From Candidatus Heimdallarchaeota archaeon (GTDB lineage: Archaea; Asgardarchaeota; Heimdallarchaeia; Heimdallarchaeales; Heimdallarchaeaceae): a DNA stretch of 46,766 bases. The DNA is taken from NCBI GenBank assembly GCA_016839945.1, contig JAEOTE010000033.1, positions 1 to 46,766 on the forward strand. The letters are read 5' to 3'. The position numbers and the translations under genes were made by a program. Under the pieces are notes generated by a model, which saw only the letters and a list, made by a program, of their open reading frames with translations, did not search any database and was not told the origin of the DNA. Below, piece after piece: positions 17,491 through 26,852 of this stretch (its first letter is position 1; the number at the start of each line of letters is the position of its first letter).

Positions 17491-18612
17491 ATGAAGGTAA
17501 AGATAGAAAATCTAACTAAAAAATATGGAGAAAAAAGTGCTTTAAAAGAAGTGAACCTAGATGTTCCAGATGGAAGTTTCATAGTGATTTTAGGTCCTTC
17601 AGGGAGTGGAAAAACCACATTACTGCGATTATTAGCTGGATTATTATATCCCTCAGAAGGTGAGATATTCTTCAATGATGTCAATATAACAGGGAAACCA
17701 GCTAACAAAAGAAATGTAGCTATGGTATTCCAGAATTATCCTTTATTCCCACACATGACTGTTCTTGAAAATCTTAAATTCCCATTAGAGAGTCAAAGAG
17801 AAGGTAAAATTTTCAAAAGAAGATTAAATAGTGATGAAGATATTCAAAAGAAGGTAGAGGAAACAATGAAACTGCTTCATATTGAAGAACATAGTGAAAA
17901 ATACCCCTCTCAACTTTCTGGTGGGGAGCAACAACGAACAGCAATTGGTCGAGAACTAATCAGAGATCCTGTTCTCTTTTTATTTGATGAACCCTTATCT
18001 CATATTGATGCAAGGTTACGTCATGAAATGAGATCTTGGATTAGAAGATTGCATAGTATAATAAAGAAAACGATGATTTATGTAACACATGATCAGTCAG
18101 AAGCTAGTTCTCTGGGAGATTTAATAGTTCTACTAAATGAAGGAGAGATTGTACAAATTGGATCTCCAGAAGAATTATACAACAATCCAGTCAGTAAATT
18201 TGTTGCACAATTCATTGGTAACTATCCGATGAATTTTCTTCCATTTACAGCCAAAAAAGGAAAAGTATTATTGAACGAAAAGGAAATTTCTGTTCCAAAG
18301 AATATCTCATCAATTATAAAAGAGAAAAAAATCGAAAATGGTGACTTTGGATTCAGAGCTGAATCTATAAGAGAATTTGATCCTAAGAAACCAAAAGAAA
18401 AAGATATGTTAAGTTTGGAGTGTACTGTTGAATATAGCGAAAAGATTTTGGATCAACAAATATTAAGTTTGAAGTTTGATGATAGAAAAATTTTCTACTT
18501 AACAAAGACTAAGAAGACGTTCAAAGAAAACGATCTAGTTACTATTTTAGTTCATTTCGAGAACATACATATCTTTAATGAAACAGGTGAAAAATTGTCT
18601 TTAAACGTCTAA
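17491..18612 (+). CDS. ABC importer ATPase, MalK/UgpC-like with C-terminal TOBE region
   Basis: 373 residues, usual length for MalK/UgpC ATPases. Walker A GPSGSGKTT (35-43), Q-loop Q81, signature LSGGE (142-146), Walker B LFLFDEP with D166 and E167, and H200 (YVTHD). All catalytic residues are intact. From about 235 onward a beta-rich TOBE/OB region follows (MNFLPFTAKKGKVLLN onward), used in MalK for dimerisation and regulation. The ATG at 17491 comes directly after the permease stop, with GGGAGAT as ribosome binding site. It energises the fused permease, probably as a homodimer. Confidence 0.93.
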   Translation: MKVKIENLTKKYGEKSALKEVNLDVPDGSFIVILGPSGSGKTTLLRLLAGLLYPSEGEIFFNDVNITGKPANKRNVAMVFQNYPLFPHMTVLENLKFPLESQREGKIFKRRLNSDEDIQKKVEETMKLLHIEEHSEKYPSQLSGGEQQRTAIGRELIRDPVLFLFDEPLSHIDARLRHEMRSWIRRLHSIIKKTMIYVTHDQSEASSLGDLIVLLNEGEIVQIGSPEELYNNPVSKFVAQFIGNYPMNFLPFTAKKGKVLLNEKEISVPKNISSIIKEKKIENGDFGFRAESIREFDPKKPKEKDMLSLECTVEYSEKILDQQILSLKFDDRKIFYLTKTKKTFKENDLVTILVHFENIHIFNETGEKLSLNV

Positions 18613-18787
18613 ACCTTGCATTCTTAATCCATTGAGATTATAACAACTTATTAATATATATTAGCTTATTATTACGTGAGAATACAAGTATTGATGCACA
18701 ATAGTTTGTGCTTTCCTAACTTTGTGTTCTTCAATCCAGATTTGTTTGGTTGAAATCTGTGGGGTAATTCATCAATCTAAAGTGGAA

Positions 18788-21700
18788 ATGATGTCAGAGA
18801 ATGAAATTAAGGGGGTATTAGATGACCTTCTCTATGGTGTTACTATTGTAAAAGATAACAAACTAGTTTATGTTAACAATACTTTGAAAGATATTTTTGG
18901 TGCAACAGAAGAAGAAATTAGAGAAGGAACTATGTCTAAATTTATAGCTCCAGAAGAAAAGGAAAGAATGGAAAGAATTATACATGAAATAGAGACTTCT
19001 GCGAGTTCCCCTCAAGTATTAGAATATTGGATTTTAAAGAAAGATGGTACTAAAAGATTCTTAAGAGATAATTTCTTTGAATTAAAGGATAACAGCAAAA
19101 TTGTTGGAAAAATTACCTTTACTCAAGATATAACTGATGAGATACAAGTTGAGTCTAAGATGCTTGCATCAGAGATGAAAAAATCAAGGTTTCTAGATTA
19201 TCTAAATGAGCACATAATCTTTCATGATACAAATTTGAAAATGATTTGGGCAAATAAAGCAGCAAGTGATTCTGTAAACTTAACACCAGAGCAATTAGTT
19301 GGTAAAAGTTGTTATGAAGTCTGGCATGAGAGTGATACTCCTTGTACTGATTGTCCAGTTATTAAAGCAAAAGAAACTGGAGAAGCTCATGAAGCAGAAT
19401 TAACAACTCCTGATAAAAGAGTATGGTATGTTAGAGGTTATCCAGTATATGGTGAGAATGATGAGCTAATTGGAATGGCAGAGTTAACTCAAGAAATAAC
19501 CGAAAAAAAAGCAGCTGAAAAAAAACTGAAGGAAAGTGAAAAAAATTATCGTCAACTTTTCCATAATGCAAATGATATGATAGCTGTAATAGAATTATTT
19601 GGTGAGGGGAGTGAGGACATTATTGGAAATTTCATTGAAATTAATAATATTGCTTTAGAAGAAAGTGGTTATTCAAGAGAAGAAGCATTATCTATGCATC
19701 CAAAAGAAGTCATAGAGGATCTAACTGATGAATTGATAATCGATTATTATGATGAAGTTATGGAAAAACAATTCATAATTTTTGAGCGAAATCTACTCAC
19801 AAAGAGTGGGAAAAAAATTCCTATTGAAGTAAAAGCAACCTTTGTTACCATAAAAGGAGAATTATCGGTTTTAGTTACTGCGAGAGATTTATCAGAGAGA
19901 AAAGAAGCAGCTGAAAAACTAAAAGAAAGCGAAGAAAAATATAAACAATTACTTGAAATTTCTCCTGATGCTATCGTTGCTTCTGACATAAATGGAGAAA
20001 TAACCTTTGCAAATCAACAAGCTGCATTAATGTATGGAACACCAAATCTTGATGAACTAATAGGGAGAAACACGTTTGAATTTATTGCTCAAGATGATGT
20101 CATAAGAGCTCAAAGAGGTTTTCAGAATATATTGACTGATGGCTTTGTTAGAAACAAACAATTCAAAATAATAAGGGAGGATGGAAATCTACTATATGTG
20201 GAAACAAATGCAACAGTAACGTATGATTCTAAGGGAAAGCCTAGTGGATTTATTGCAGTAACAAGAGATATTTCAGAACATAAGAAAGCTGAAAAAACCA
20301 TTTTAGAAAGTGAAGAAAAATTCAGACAAATTTTCAATAACGCAAATGATGCAATTTTCCTTACAAACTTATCTGAAGATTACACTAATGATTTTATTGA
20401 AATTAATGATGTAGCATGTAAAACATTAGGTTACACAAAAGAGGAGTTTCTTAAATTAAAGACGATTCATATAATAGCTCCAGAAGCAAGAGAAGTTCAA
20501 CCAGAATTAATGAAAGCTCTGAAGATAAATGGTTATATTACATATGAAACAATTTATTTGACTAAAGAAGGAAAAACTTCTCCTGTTGAAGTAAATTCTC
20601 ACATTTTTAAACTCAGAGAGGAGGAAGTTGTTCTTTCAATTGCAAGAGATATAACTGTAAGAAAGCAAATGGAAAAAGATTATCTAGAGAGTGAAGAAAG
20701 GTATAGAAAACTGATCGAAACTTCTCCTGACTCCATCATTCTTACAGATCTTAAAGGAAACATCACTTTAGCAAATCAAAAAGCAGCATCGATGTATGGT
20801 GTAGAAAATGCAGAAGATTTAATCGCTTTAAATATGATGGATTTCACTTCTCATGAGGATCGGAAAAGAGTTTTTGAGAGTTTAGGGAGAGTTTTTACTG
20901 ACGCTAAGTTTGAAACATTAGAATATACTATGCTAACCAAAGATGGATCTCGTTATCCTGCTGAATTAAGTGCTTCTGTAGTTGTAGATAAAAATGGTAA
21001 ACCAATTGCTTTAATGGTTGTTAGTAGAAATATTGCAGAAAGAAAGAAAGCAGAAAAAACAATAAGAGATAGTGAAGAAAAATTCAGACAAATCTTCAAC
21101 AATGCAAACGATGCAATCTTTATTCATAAATTAACAAAAGAGGGTAAATTAGGGGAGTTCATTGAAGTTAATAACGTTGCAAGTGAATGGACAGGATACA
21201 CAAGGGACGAATTATTAGAGTTAACACCTACAGATATTGATCGACCAGAATTAGTTAATCAAACTATAGATATAGGGAAAGAGCTTAAATCTTCAGGATT
21301 TGCCACATTTGAAGGAGTTATAGCTCATAAAGATGGAATGGTTAAAGCTGTTGAATTTAGCTCTCATTTATTCTTACTTTATGATGAAGTTGTTATTTTA
21401 TCAGTAGCAAGAGACATAACTGACAGAAAGAAAGCTAGAGAGGAACTCATAGAAAGTGAAGAAAAATTCAGGCAAATTTTCCATAATGCGAATGATGGAA
21501 TTTTTCTAACAAGAATAGTTAGGGAGGATAAAACTAGTCCTTTCATCGAGGTAAATGAAGTTACTTGTAATTGGTTAGGTTATTCTAAAGAAGAATTGCT
21601 TAAAATGAGATCAGTTGAAATTACTGCTCCAGAAGAGAAAGAATACAATGCAGAAATCATTAAAGAGATTTACAATAAGGGTCATGGTACATTTGAAACA

Positions 21701-22852
21701 GTACTTATATCAAAAGATCAAAGGAGAATTCCTATTGAACTTAGCTCACACCTCTTTACATTAAAAGATGAGAAAGTAGTCTTATCTATTGCAAGAGATA
21801 TTACTGAAAGAAAGAAGGCAGAAAGCGCTATTCAGGAAAGCGAGGAGAGGTATAGAAAGCTAGTTGAGACTTCACCAGATGGTATTGTTGTTGCAGATAT
21901 TTCGGGGGATATCATTATGACTAATCTTCAAGGAGCTAAATATTATGGTACTGATGATGTTAATGAGATAATTGGTCTTAATGCATTTGATTTAATCGAT
22001 GCTGGTGATCATGCTCTGGCAGCTGCAAATCTAGAAAAAACACTGGAAGAAGGAAAAGTAGGTCCAGTGGAATACACTTTCTTAAGAAAGAATGGTGAAA
22101 CATATCCTGCAGAATTAAGTGCATCAGTATTGGTTGATGAAGAAGAGAAACCTTTTGCATTCGTAGCAACTGTAAGAGATATAACGGAAAGGAAGAAAGT
22201 AGAAGCCCAGATATTAGAAAGTGAAGAAAAATATAGACAGCTTTTCCATAATGCACAAGATATTATTGCAGTTGTTGATGTTCCTCGAGATGGTTCGGTT
22301 GGTAATATTATAGATGTTAATGATGTTACATGCAGTAAAACCAATTATTTAAGAGATGAAATTATTGGTTTAGATATTAGAGAAATTGTGAAAGGTCTAA
22401 CTGCAGAAGAAATTACTTCCTACTTTAAAGAGATGCTAGATGTAGATTTCATAACTTTCGAAAGAGATTTTGTTAAAAAGAATAAGGAAACTTTCCCAGT
22501 TGAAATTCAAGCAGCTCCTTTCACATTAAGAGATGAGGTATCGGTTTTGATTACTGCTAGAGACATCACAGAAAGAAAAAGAGACGAAGAATTAAAAAAG
22601 AGAGCTTATGCACAAATAGAACAGAATATAGATAATTTTGATATTTTAGTAGATAGAATAAGAAATCCACTAACAAGTATAATCGGATATTCTGAATTAG
22701 CTGATTCAATGCATTCCGAAATTATTATAGAAGAAGCAAGGAAAATAGAGGAAATTGCTCAACAGATGTCAGACAGTTGGGTTGATTCAGAAGAATTCAG
22801 AGAAATACTTAGGAAGCATATGTTGGATAATGCTGAAAAGGTTGAAGAATAA
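18788..22852 (+). CDS. Ten-PAS-domain sensor protein with a remnant histidine-kinase dimerisation segment and no ATPase domain
   Basis: About 1354 residues from ATG 18788 (ATG 18791 and an upstream TTG at 18722 are alternatives). Ten consecutive PAS domains can be counted, most ending in a D-I-T-E-R-K type linker. The second carries a TPCTDCP cysteine motif. Units 3-10 begin at about 19532, 19925, 20306, 20687, 21068, 21452, 21836 and 22217, one every 378-393 bases. They fall into two subtypes: type A (FHNANDxI) in units 3, 5, 7, 8 and 10, and type B (ETSPDGIV or similar) in 4, 6 and 9. The C-terminus has a short H-box-like segment, DRIRNPLTSIIGYSEL, in which Asp replaces the phospho-accepting His, and the protein ends without a HATPase domain. 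No transmembrane helix is seen, so it is probably cytosolic. Likely a ligand- or redox-sensing scaffold rather than a kinase. Confidence 0.88.
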   Translation: MMSENEIKGVLDDLLYGVTIVKDNKLVYVNNTLKDIFGATEEEIREGTMSKFIAPEEKERMERIIHEIETSASSPQVLEYWILKKDGTKRFLRDNFFELKDNSKIVGKITFTQDITDEIQVESKMLASEMKKSRFLDYLNEHIIFHDTNLKMIWANKAASDSVNLTPEQLVGKSCYEVWHESDTPCTDCPVIKAKETGEAHEAELTTPDKRVWYVRGYPVYGENDELIGMAELTQEITEKKAAEKKLKESEKNYRQLFHNANDMIAVIELFGEGSEDIIGNFIEINNIALEESGYSREEALSMHPKEVIEDLTDELIIDYYDEVMEKQFIIFERNLLTKSGKKIPIEVKATFVTIKGELSVLVTARDLSERKEAAEKLKESEEKYKQLLEISPDAIVASDINGEITFANQQAALMYGTPNLDELIGRNTFEFIAQDDVIRAQRGFQNILTDGFVRNKQFKIIREDGNLLYVETNATVTYDSKGKPSGFIAVTRDISEHKKAEKTILESEEKFRQIFNNANDAIFLTNLSEDYTNDFIEINDVACKTLGYTKEEFLKLKTIHIIAPEAREVQPELMKALKINGYITYETIYLTKEGKTSPVEVNSHIFKLREEEVVLSIARDITVRKQMEKDYLESEERYRKLIETSPDSIILTDLKGNITLANQKAASMYGVENAEDLIALNMMDFTSHEDRKRVFESLGRVFTDAKFETLEYTMLTKDGSRYPAELSASVVVDKNGKPIALMVVSRNIAERKKAEKTIRDSEEKFRQIFNNANDAIFIHKLTKEGKLGEFIEVNNVASEWTGYTRDELLELTPTDIDRPELVNQTIDIGKELKSSGFATFEGVIAHKDGMVKAVEFSSHLFLLYDEVVILSVARDITDRKKAREELIESEEKFRQIFHNANDGIFLTRIVREDKTSPFIEVNEVTCNWLGYSKEELLKMRSVEITAPEEKEYNAEIIKEIYNKGHGTFETVLISKDQRRIPIELSSHLFTLKDEKVVLSIARDITERKKAESAIQESEERYRKLVETSPDGIVVADISGDIIMTNLQGAKYYGTDDVNEIIGLNAFDLIDAGDHALAAANLEKTLEEGKVGPVEYTFLRKNGETYPAELSASVLVDEEEKPFAFVATVRDITERKKVEAQILESEEKYRQLFHNAQDIIAVVDVPRDGSVGNIIDVNDVTCSKTNYLRDEIIGLDIREIVKGLTAEEITSYFKEMLDVDFITFERDFVKKNKETFPVEIQAAPFTLRDEVSVLITARDITERKRDEELKKRAYAQIEQNIDNFDILVDRIRNPLTSIIGYSELADSMHSEIIIEEARKIEEIAQQMSDSWVDSEEFREILRKHMLDNAEKVEE

Positions 22853-22880
22853 GAAATTCTTTATCCTTTTATTGCATATA

Positions 22881-22889
22881 TTTTATATA
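22881..22889 (+). promoter_or_regulatory. TATA box of the cation exchanger gene (leaderless)
   Basis: TTTTATATA is centred 27 bases before the ATG at 22912, which places transcription start at or next to the start codon. Confidence 0.6.
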
Positions 22890-22911
22890 CTTCTCTTCTA
22901 AAATATCGAAT

Positions 22912-24108
22912 ATGCGTTTCGCGAAGAAATTCAAGAAGATGTTTCATATAACTATTTGGGAAACTCTCATTGCTTTAGCTGCAATTATCACTTATTTTGT
23001 ACTCAAAGCAACCTTACATCATATTCCACTTGGATTCATCATTTTTGGTTTTGTAGTTGGGACTTGGCTAGCTTTCAGACCTTCAGAATGGGCTGTTTTA
23101 GGATTGGGTTCTGGATCGAAATACGTTGGGCTATCTGATTATGTAGCAGGAATTTTATCAAGTCTTGCATCAAATCTTCCTGAAGCTGTAATAGCAATCA
23201 TTTTGATAGTAAAATTCGATAAAGTTCTCGTTGCAGTTATTACAGTCCTATCTGCTGCAGGTTTTAATGCAATAATTCTTGGAATTGCAATTCTTTTATC
23301 AACTTTGAAGAAAGGAGGTCATATTGCAGTACCCAAAGAATTAGAAAAGAGAGAAGCTCCAATCATTAGATGGGCTATAGTTGCGTTACTTATGACAGTT
23401 GTTTTTGGATTTGTTCAATATGCATACTATGGAAAAGATAACTTAGAGAGTGCTGTACTAACAAAACCAGTTGCAGCTCTTTTAGCTGCTAGTTACCTAT
23501 TCTACCTAATTTACATTATAGCTGTTAAAGAAAATGATGATAGATTGCCAAAAACTCCAGAAGAAAATGAGATTCATAAAACAAATGAAATTGAAGAAGA
23601 AACAAGTAAAGAAGAAAAACATGATGATCATGAGAAATTACCAATATGGTTAACAATATTATTGTTAGTTCTTGGTTTTGTAGGAATTTATTTTGGAGGT
23701 GAAACTTTAACAGAAAGCGTGAATCACCTCATTGAAGACATTCCATTTTTCTTTACCTCTAAAGGTCAAATTACAGCTGCATTAATTCTTGGTGCCGCAG
23801 GAGCAGTACCAGAACATGGAATAGCAATAATATCAGCAGCAAAGGATGAGATAGAGGTTGGTATAGGTAATGCAATGGGAGGAATCCTTCAATCAGCATT
23901 GTTAATCTTTGGTATTTTAGGTATTATTGTTTCTGTTACAATACACCCATTTATTTTACTACAACTAACATCTATTGCTGTAACGCTTTGGTTTGTAAAA
24001 CGGTGTATACATGACGGAAAGTTCGATACGTTTGAAGGGATAATGATTATTATTCTACAAATCTTCATATTCATAATTCTATATGAAGATATAGCGTTCT
24101 TCGGGTGA
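22912..24108 (+). CDS. Sodium/calcium exchanger (CaCA) family membrane antiporter
   Basis: 398 residues, about ten membrane helices in two inverted halves. The alpha-1 repeat reads SSLASNLPEAVIAIILI with a partner SAAGFNAIILGIAIL. The alpha-2 repeat reads ILGAAGAVPEHGIAIISA with a partner GNAMGGILQSALLIFGIL. The acidic Glu after Pro in each repeat is the family's cation ligand. A hydrophilic, Glu- and His-rich central loop (about 205-245, with KHDDHEK) separates the halves and could bind metal as a regulatory site. It should exchange Ca2+ or a related cation against Na+ or H+; the ion is not certain. The gene has its own TATA box and appears leaderless. Confidence 0.85.
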   Translation: MRFAKKFKKMFHITIWETLIALAAIITYFVLKATLHHIPLGFIIFGFVVGTWLAFRPSEWAVLGLGSGSKYVGLSDYVAGILSSLASNLPEAVIAIILIVKFDKVLVAVITVLSAAGFNAIILGIAILLSTLKKGGHIAVPKELEKREAPIIRWAIVALLMTVVFGFVQYAYYGKDNLESAVLTKPVAALLAASYLFYLIYIIAVKENDDRLPKTPEENEIHKTNEIEEETSKEEKHDDHEKLPIWLTILLLVLGFVGIYFGGETLTESVNHLIEDIPFFFTSKGQITAALILGAAGAVPEHGIAIISAAKDEIEVGIGNAMGGILQSALLIFGILGIIVSVTIHPFILLQLTSIAVTLWFVKRCIHDGKFDTFEGIMIIILQIFIFIILYEDIAFFG

Positions 24109-24123
24109 TTTATTTTGCTTTCA

Positions 24124-24139
24124 TTTTTTTCTTTTTTTC
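24124..24139 (+). terminator. T-tract terminator after the exchanger gene
   Basis: Two runs of seven T separated by one C, 16 bases after the stop codon at 24108. Confidence 0.55.
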
Positions 24140-24191
24140 AATAAATGGACAATGAAACACAGGTTCACTTTTTTCTTTCTAGGTTTTTATA

Positions 24192-24437
24192 ATGAATAAT
24201 TTAGTAAAGTACATGGGAATTCAGGAAGTACTGTCTTCTGCAGTTAATGAAGAGGAAATTGTCTTAATTCACAAAAATGGTACAATAATTGCAATAAATG
24301 ATTCGGTTTATCAAGTTAAAATCTACAGAGACCCTGAAAGAAAGATTTTCACTACTTCAATAGAAAATGCATATCGTTTTTTACAAGCAGATGAGAAAAA
24401 ATTTAATGATTTTGAAGACTATTATTTTGAGAAATAG
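24192..24437 (+). CDS. Small protein of unknown function (81 aa)
   Basis: Not recognised. It looks like a compact alpha/beta domain: a helix (IQEVLSSAVN), then strands EIVLIHKNGTIIAIN and VYQVKIYRD, then a helix (SIENAYRFLQADEKKF) and an acidic, aromatic tail. Length and codon use match the neighbouring genes. It sits alone on the plus strand, ending 13 bases before the convergent aminotransferase. No signal peptide or cysteine. Confidence 0.6.
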   Translation: MNNLVKYMGIQEVLSSAVNEEEIVLIHKNGTIIAINDSVYQVKIYRDPERKIFTTSIENAYRFLQADEKKFNDFEDYYFEK

Positions 24438-24450
24438 AAAAGAAGATTAA

Positions 24451-25683
24451 TTAGCTTGTTTCATCAAACACCTTTTCTATCACTTCTAATGCCCATTCAA
24501 GTTCTTTCTTAGTTACAACTAACGGAGGAGCGAATCTTATAGAAAATTCATGTGTTTCCTTTGCTAATAAGCCTATAGGTTTATTTTTCATCATAGCTTC
24601 AGTATAAGGTCTAGCTTTTCCTTGGAGTTCAATAGCTACAAGTAATCCCTTTCCTCTTACTTCTTTAATTTTATCTGGATATTTTCTCTTGATTCTATTG
24701 AGTCCATCTATAAAGAATCTTCCTAGCTCATTTGATCTCTTAGAAAAATCTTCCTCTTTCAAGAGATCACAAACAGCTTCTAGAACAGCCATCCCAAGGC
24801 TGTTACCACCCCATGTTGAACCATGACTTCCAGGTGTTAAAACACCCATCACATCCCAATTAGCCAAAACTCCAGAAACAGGAAATACACCCCCACCTAC
24901 TGCTTTAGCTACAAGTGTCATATCTGGTTTAGTATTCTCGTGGTTGCATGCTAACATTGCTCCTGTTCTACAAAAACCTGTTTGAATTTCATCTGCAATC
25001 ATCAATATGTTGTTCTCTTTACATATTCCTTGAGCTTCCTTTAGATATCCTTTTGGAGGTAAGAGTACTCCTGCTTCTCCTTGAATTGGTTCAAATAGAA
25101 AAGCAACTGTATTTTTATTTATTGCTTTTTTCAAAGCATCAGTATCCCCATAAGGGATAACTTTGAAACCAGGAGTTTTTGGTCCAAATCCGTCATAAGA
25201 ATCAGGATCTGTTGAAAATCCTACGATGGTTATTGTTCTCCCATGAAAATTATTTTCGCAAACAATAATTTCTGCTTTATTGCTATCCACTCCTTTTTTT
25301 TCGTATCCCCATTTTCTAGCTATCTTCAATGCTGACTCAACAGCTTCTGCTCCAGTATTCATTGGTAAGAATACTTCATAATTTGTCAATTCACATAATT
25401 TTTTTGCAGCAGATCCCATTGAATCATTGCAAAAAGCTCTAGAAGTAAGAATAACTTTGTTAGCTTGTTTCTTTAAAGCTTTTACTAACTTTGGATTTCT
25501 ATGACCGAAATTCTGACTTGAGTATGCACTTAAGCAATCCATATATTTTTTACCATCTACATCCCACACCCAGATACCTTTAGCTTTCTTAATAACAACA
25601 GGTATGGGTTTGTAATTATGAGCAGTCCATTTCTTATCAAGTTCTAGATAAAACTGAGATAAATTTTTACTCTCCTTTGACAT
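24451..25683 (-). CDS. rocD: Class III PLP aminotransferase, ornithine-aminotransferase-like
   Basis: 410 residues, normal for ornithine/acetylornithine aminotransferases. The start at 25683 is chosen over the upstream in-frame ATG at 25704 because GGTGATT lies four bases before it. PLP site: K260 (VAKAVGGG) forms the Schiff base, D231 (IADEIQTG) binds the pyridine nitrogen, and GAEAVESALK (111-120) holds the phosphate. FHGRT (146-150), DSYDGFGPKTPGF and FCRTGAMLA are closest to ornithine delta-aminotransferase, which makes glutamate semialdehyde from ornithine and 2-oxoglutarate. Acetylornithine or other omega-amino acid specificity cannot be excluded. Single gene; no arginine or proline genes are adjacent. 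Confidence 0.85.
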   Translation of the reverse strand: MSKESKNLSQFYLELDKKWTAHNYKPIPVVIKKAKGIWVWDVDGKKYMDCLSAYSSQNFGHRNPKLVKALKKQANKVILTSRAFCNDSMGSAAKKLCELTNYEVFLPMNTGAEAVESALKIARKWGYEKKGVDSNKAEIIVCENNFHGRTITIVGFSTDPDSYDGFGPKTPGFKVIPYGDTDALKKAINKNTVAFLFEPIQGEAGVLLPPKGYLKEAQGICKENNILMIADEIQTGFCRTGAMLACNHENTKPDMTLVAKAVGGGVFPVSGVLANWDVMGVLTPGSHGSTWGGNSLGMAVLEAVCDLLKEEDFSKRSNELGRFFIDGLNRIKRKYPDKIKEVRGKGLLVAIELQGKARPYTEAMMKNKPIGLLAKETHEFSIRFAPPLVVTKKELEWALEVIEKVFDETS

Positions 25684-25752
25684 GAGAATCACCAATAGCT
25701 TCAATTTCTTCTTAATCTGTAAGCTTTTAAAATTTTAGATGAAAAAGAAAAA

Positions 25753-26751
25753 TTATCTCTTTCTTAATCGTTTTAGAGAAATAAAGACTAAAGGTATTAT
25801 TAACACCATTAAAACACCTGAAATAGGAAAACTAGCTTTATCTATCACTATTAGGAATGCTTGATCTTCGATATCAAAAAGAGCATCTAAAAGAAAAACT
25901 ACAAACTCGCCTGCTAGTTGCGCGCCTTCTTCCCATTCAACACTTTCTAAATCAATTATGAAATGTTGTTTGATTGTCCCTAATGTTGTTACAAAACTTA
26001 TAGTAGTAAGAAAAGATGAAATTCGTAGATATACATCTTGGAAATTTAGAGAGATGTCTTCAATATAAACCAGAAAATCACTCATATTTTTGAAAACAGA
26101 TACATCATCAAAATAAATATCATCTCCTGAAACCCATTCTAATTGTTCATCAAAAATCATTGCTGATAGTGTAATTGTTCCTTCCAGACGTGTTATAGGT
26201 GTTATTGCTACTGATATGGAATCCACATCTTCTATCAATTGCTCTTCTACTGAAATGATAATTGGATTGAAATTAATTGGTACAGATAAATTTTCTCCTA
26301 TTATAGAATCATAGCTTGCAATACTGTTACTTACTCCTTCAGTAATATTAATCATGAAATAATCTGAAGTAAGAACTTTAGCTATAATTGATCCATTTAT
26401 GCCTAATGTGATGTTACCAGAGTTACTATCCAATTGGATTCCAAATTCAGCTACTTCTTTCTTGATTTTTCTACTTAGATATCCTGTTAAATTTAAAGGA
26501 GAATTAAACTCAGTATGAAGAGTTAATCGAGGATAGAATTCTATTCCAAGACTTTCATTTACATAATTGAAAAACATATTTGCTCTGAAATCTTGAGAAA
26601 AATCCACTATTTGTGAATTCACAAACCAATCGTCAACTAATTCAATACTACCTTTTTCAAAATTCGCTAATAGATTTGGAGTGTCTAGAGCCGGGAATAG
26701 TATTAAAATTACTATCAAACTTAAAGGAAATAATGTTCTATTCAGTTTCAT
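25753..26751 (-). CDS. Type I membrane-anchored extracellular protein of unknown function
   Basis: 332 residues from the ATG at 26751; an upstream TTG-initiated extension (to 26802) would overlap the promoter and is less likely. An N-terminal signal (LFPLSLIVILILFPAL) and a C-terminal span (ISGVLMVLIIPLVFISL) followed by KRLRKR place the central ~260 residues outside. That part is beta-rich with several N-x-S/T sites and acidic patches, and lacks cysteine. No family is recognised. It is divergent from the membrane protein at 26853, with a compact shared promoter region of 101 bp. Confidence 0.7.
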   Translation of the reverse strand: MKLNRTLFPLSLIVILILFPALDTPNLLANFEKGSIELVDDWFVNSQIVDFSQDFRANMFFNYVNESLGIEFYPRLTLHTEFNSPLNLTGYLSRKIKKEVAEFGIQLDSNSGNITLGINGSIIAKVLTSDYFMINITEGVSNSIASYDSIIGENLSVPINFNPIIISVEEQLIEDVDSISVAITPITRLEGTITLSAMIFDEQLEWVSGDDIYFDDVSVFKNMSDFLVYIEDISLNFQDVYLRISSFLTTISFVTTLGTIKQHFIIDLESVEWEEGAQLAGEFVVFLLDALFDIEDQAFLIVIDKASFPISGVLMVLIIPLVFISLKRLRKR

Positions 26752-26817
26752 AAGTGCATCTCTATGTAAAAGAAGCACAAAAACACTATTTAACCTTTTC
26801 ATTTTTCGATTTTAGCA

Positions 26818-26829
26818 AAAATATTTAAG
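26818..26829 (+). promoter_or_regulatory. TATA box of the Lys-rich membrane protein gene (leaderless)
   Basis: AAAATATTTAAG is centred about 29 bases ahead of the ATG at 26853. On the opposite strand GGTTAAATAG (about 26789-26798) could serve the divergent gene. Confidence 0.5.
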
Positions 26830-26852
26830 AATCCATTTGTATATTTAGACCT

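Noticed and set aside
22009..22344. Minus-strand open frames within the PAS protein gene
   Set aside because: They are antisense to repeated PAS coding sequence and recur with the repeat.
19532..22600. CRISPR-like or satellite repeat suggested by the ~380-base periodicity
   Set aside because: The periodicity is that of tandem PAS domains in one reading frame, with diverged copies and no spacers.
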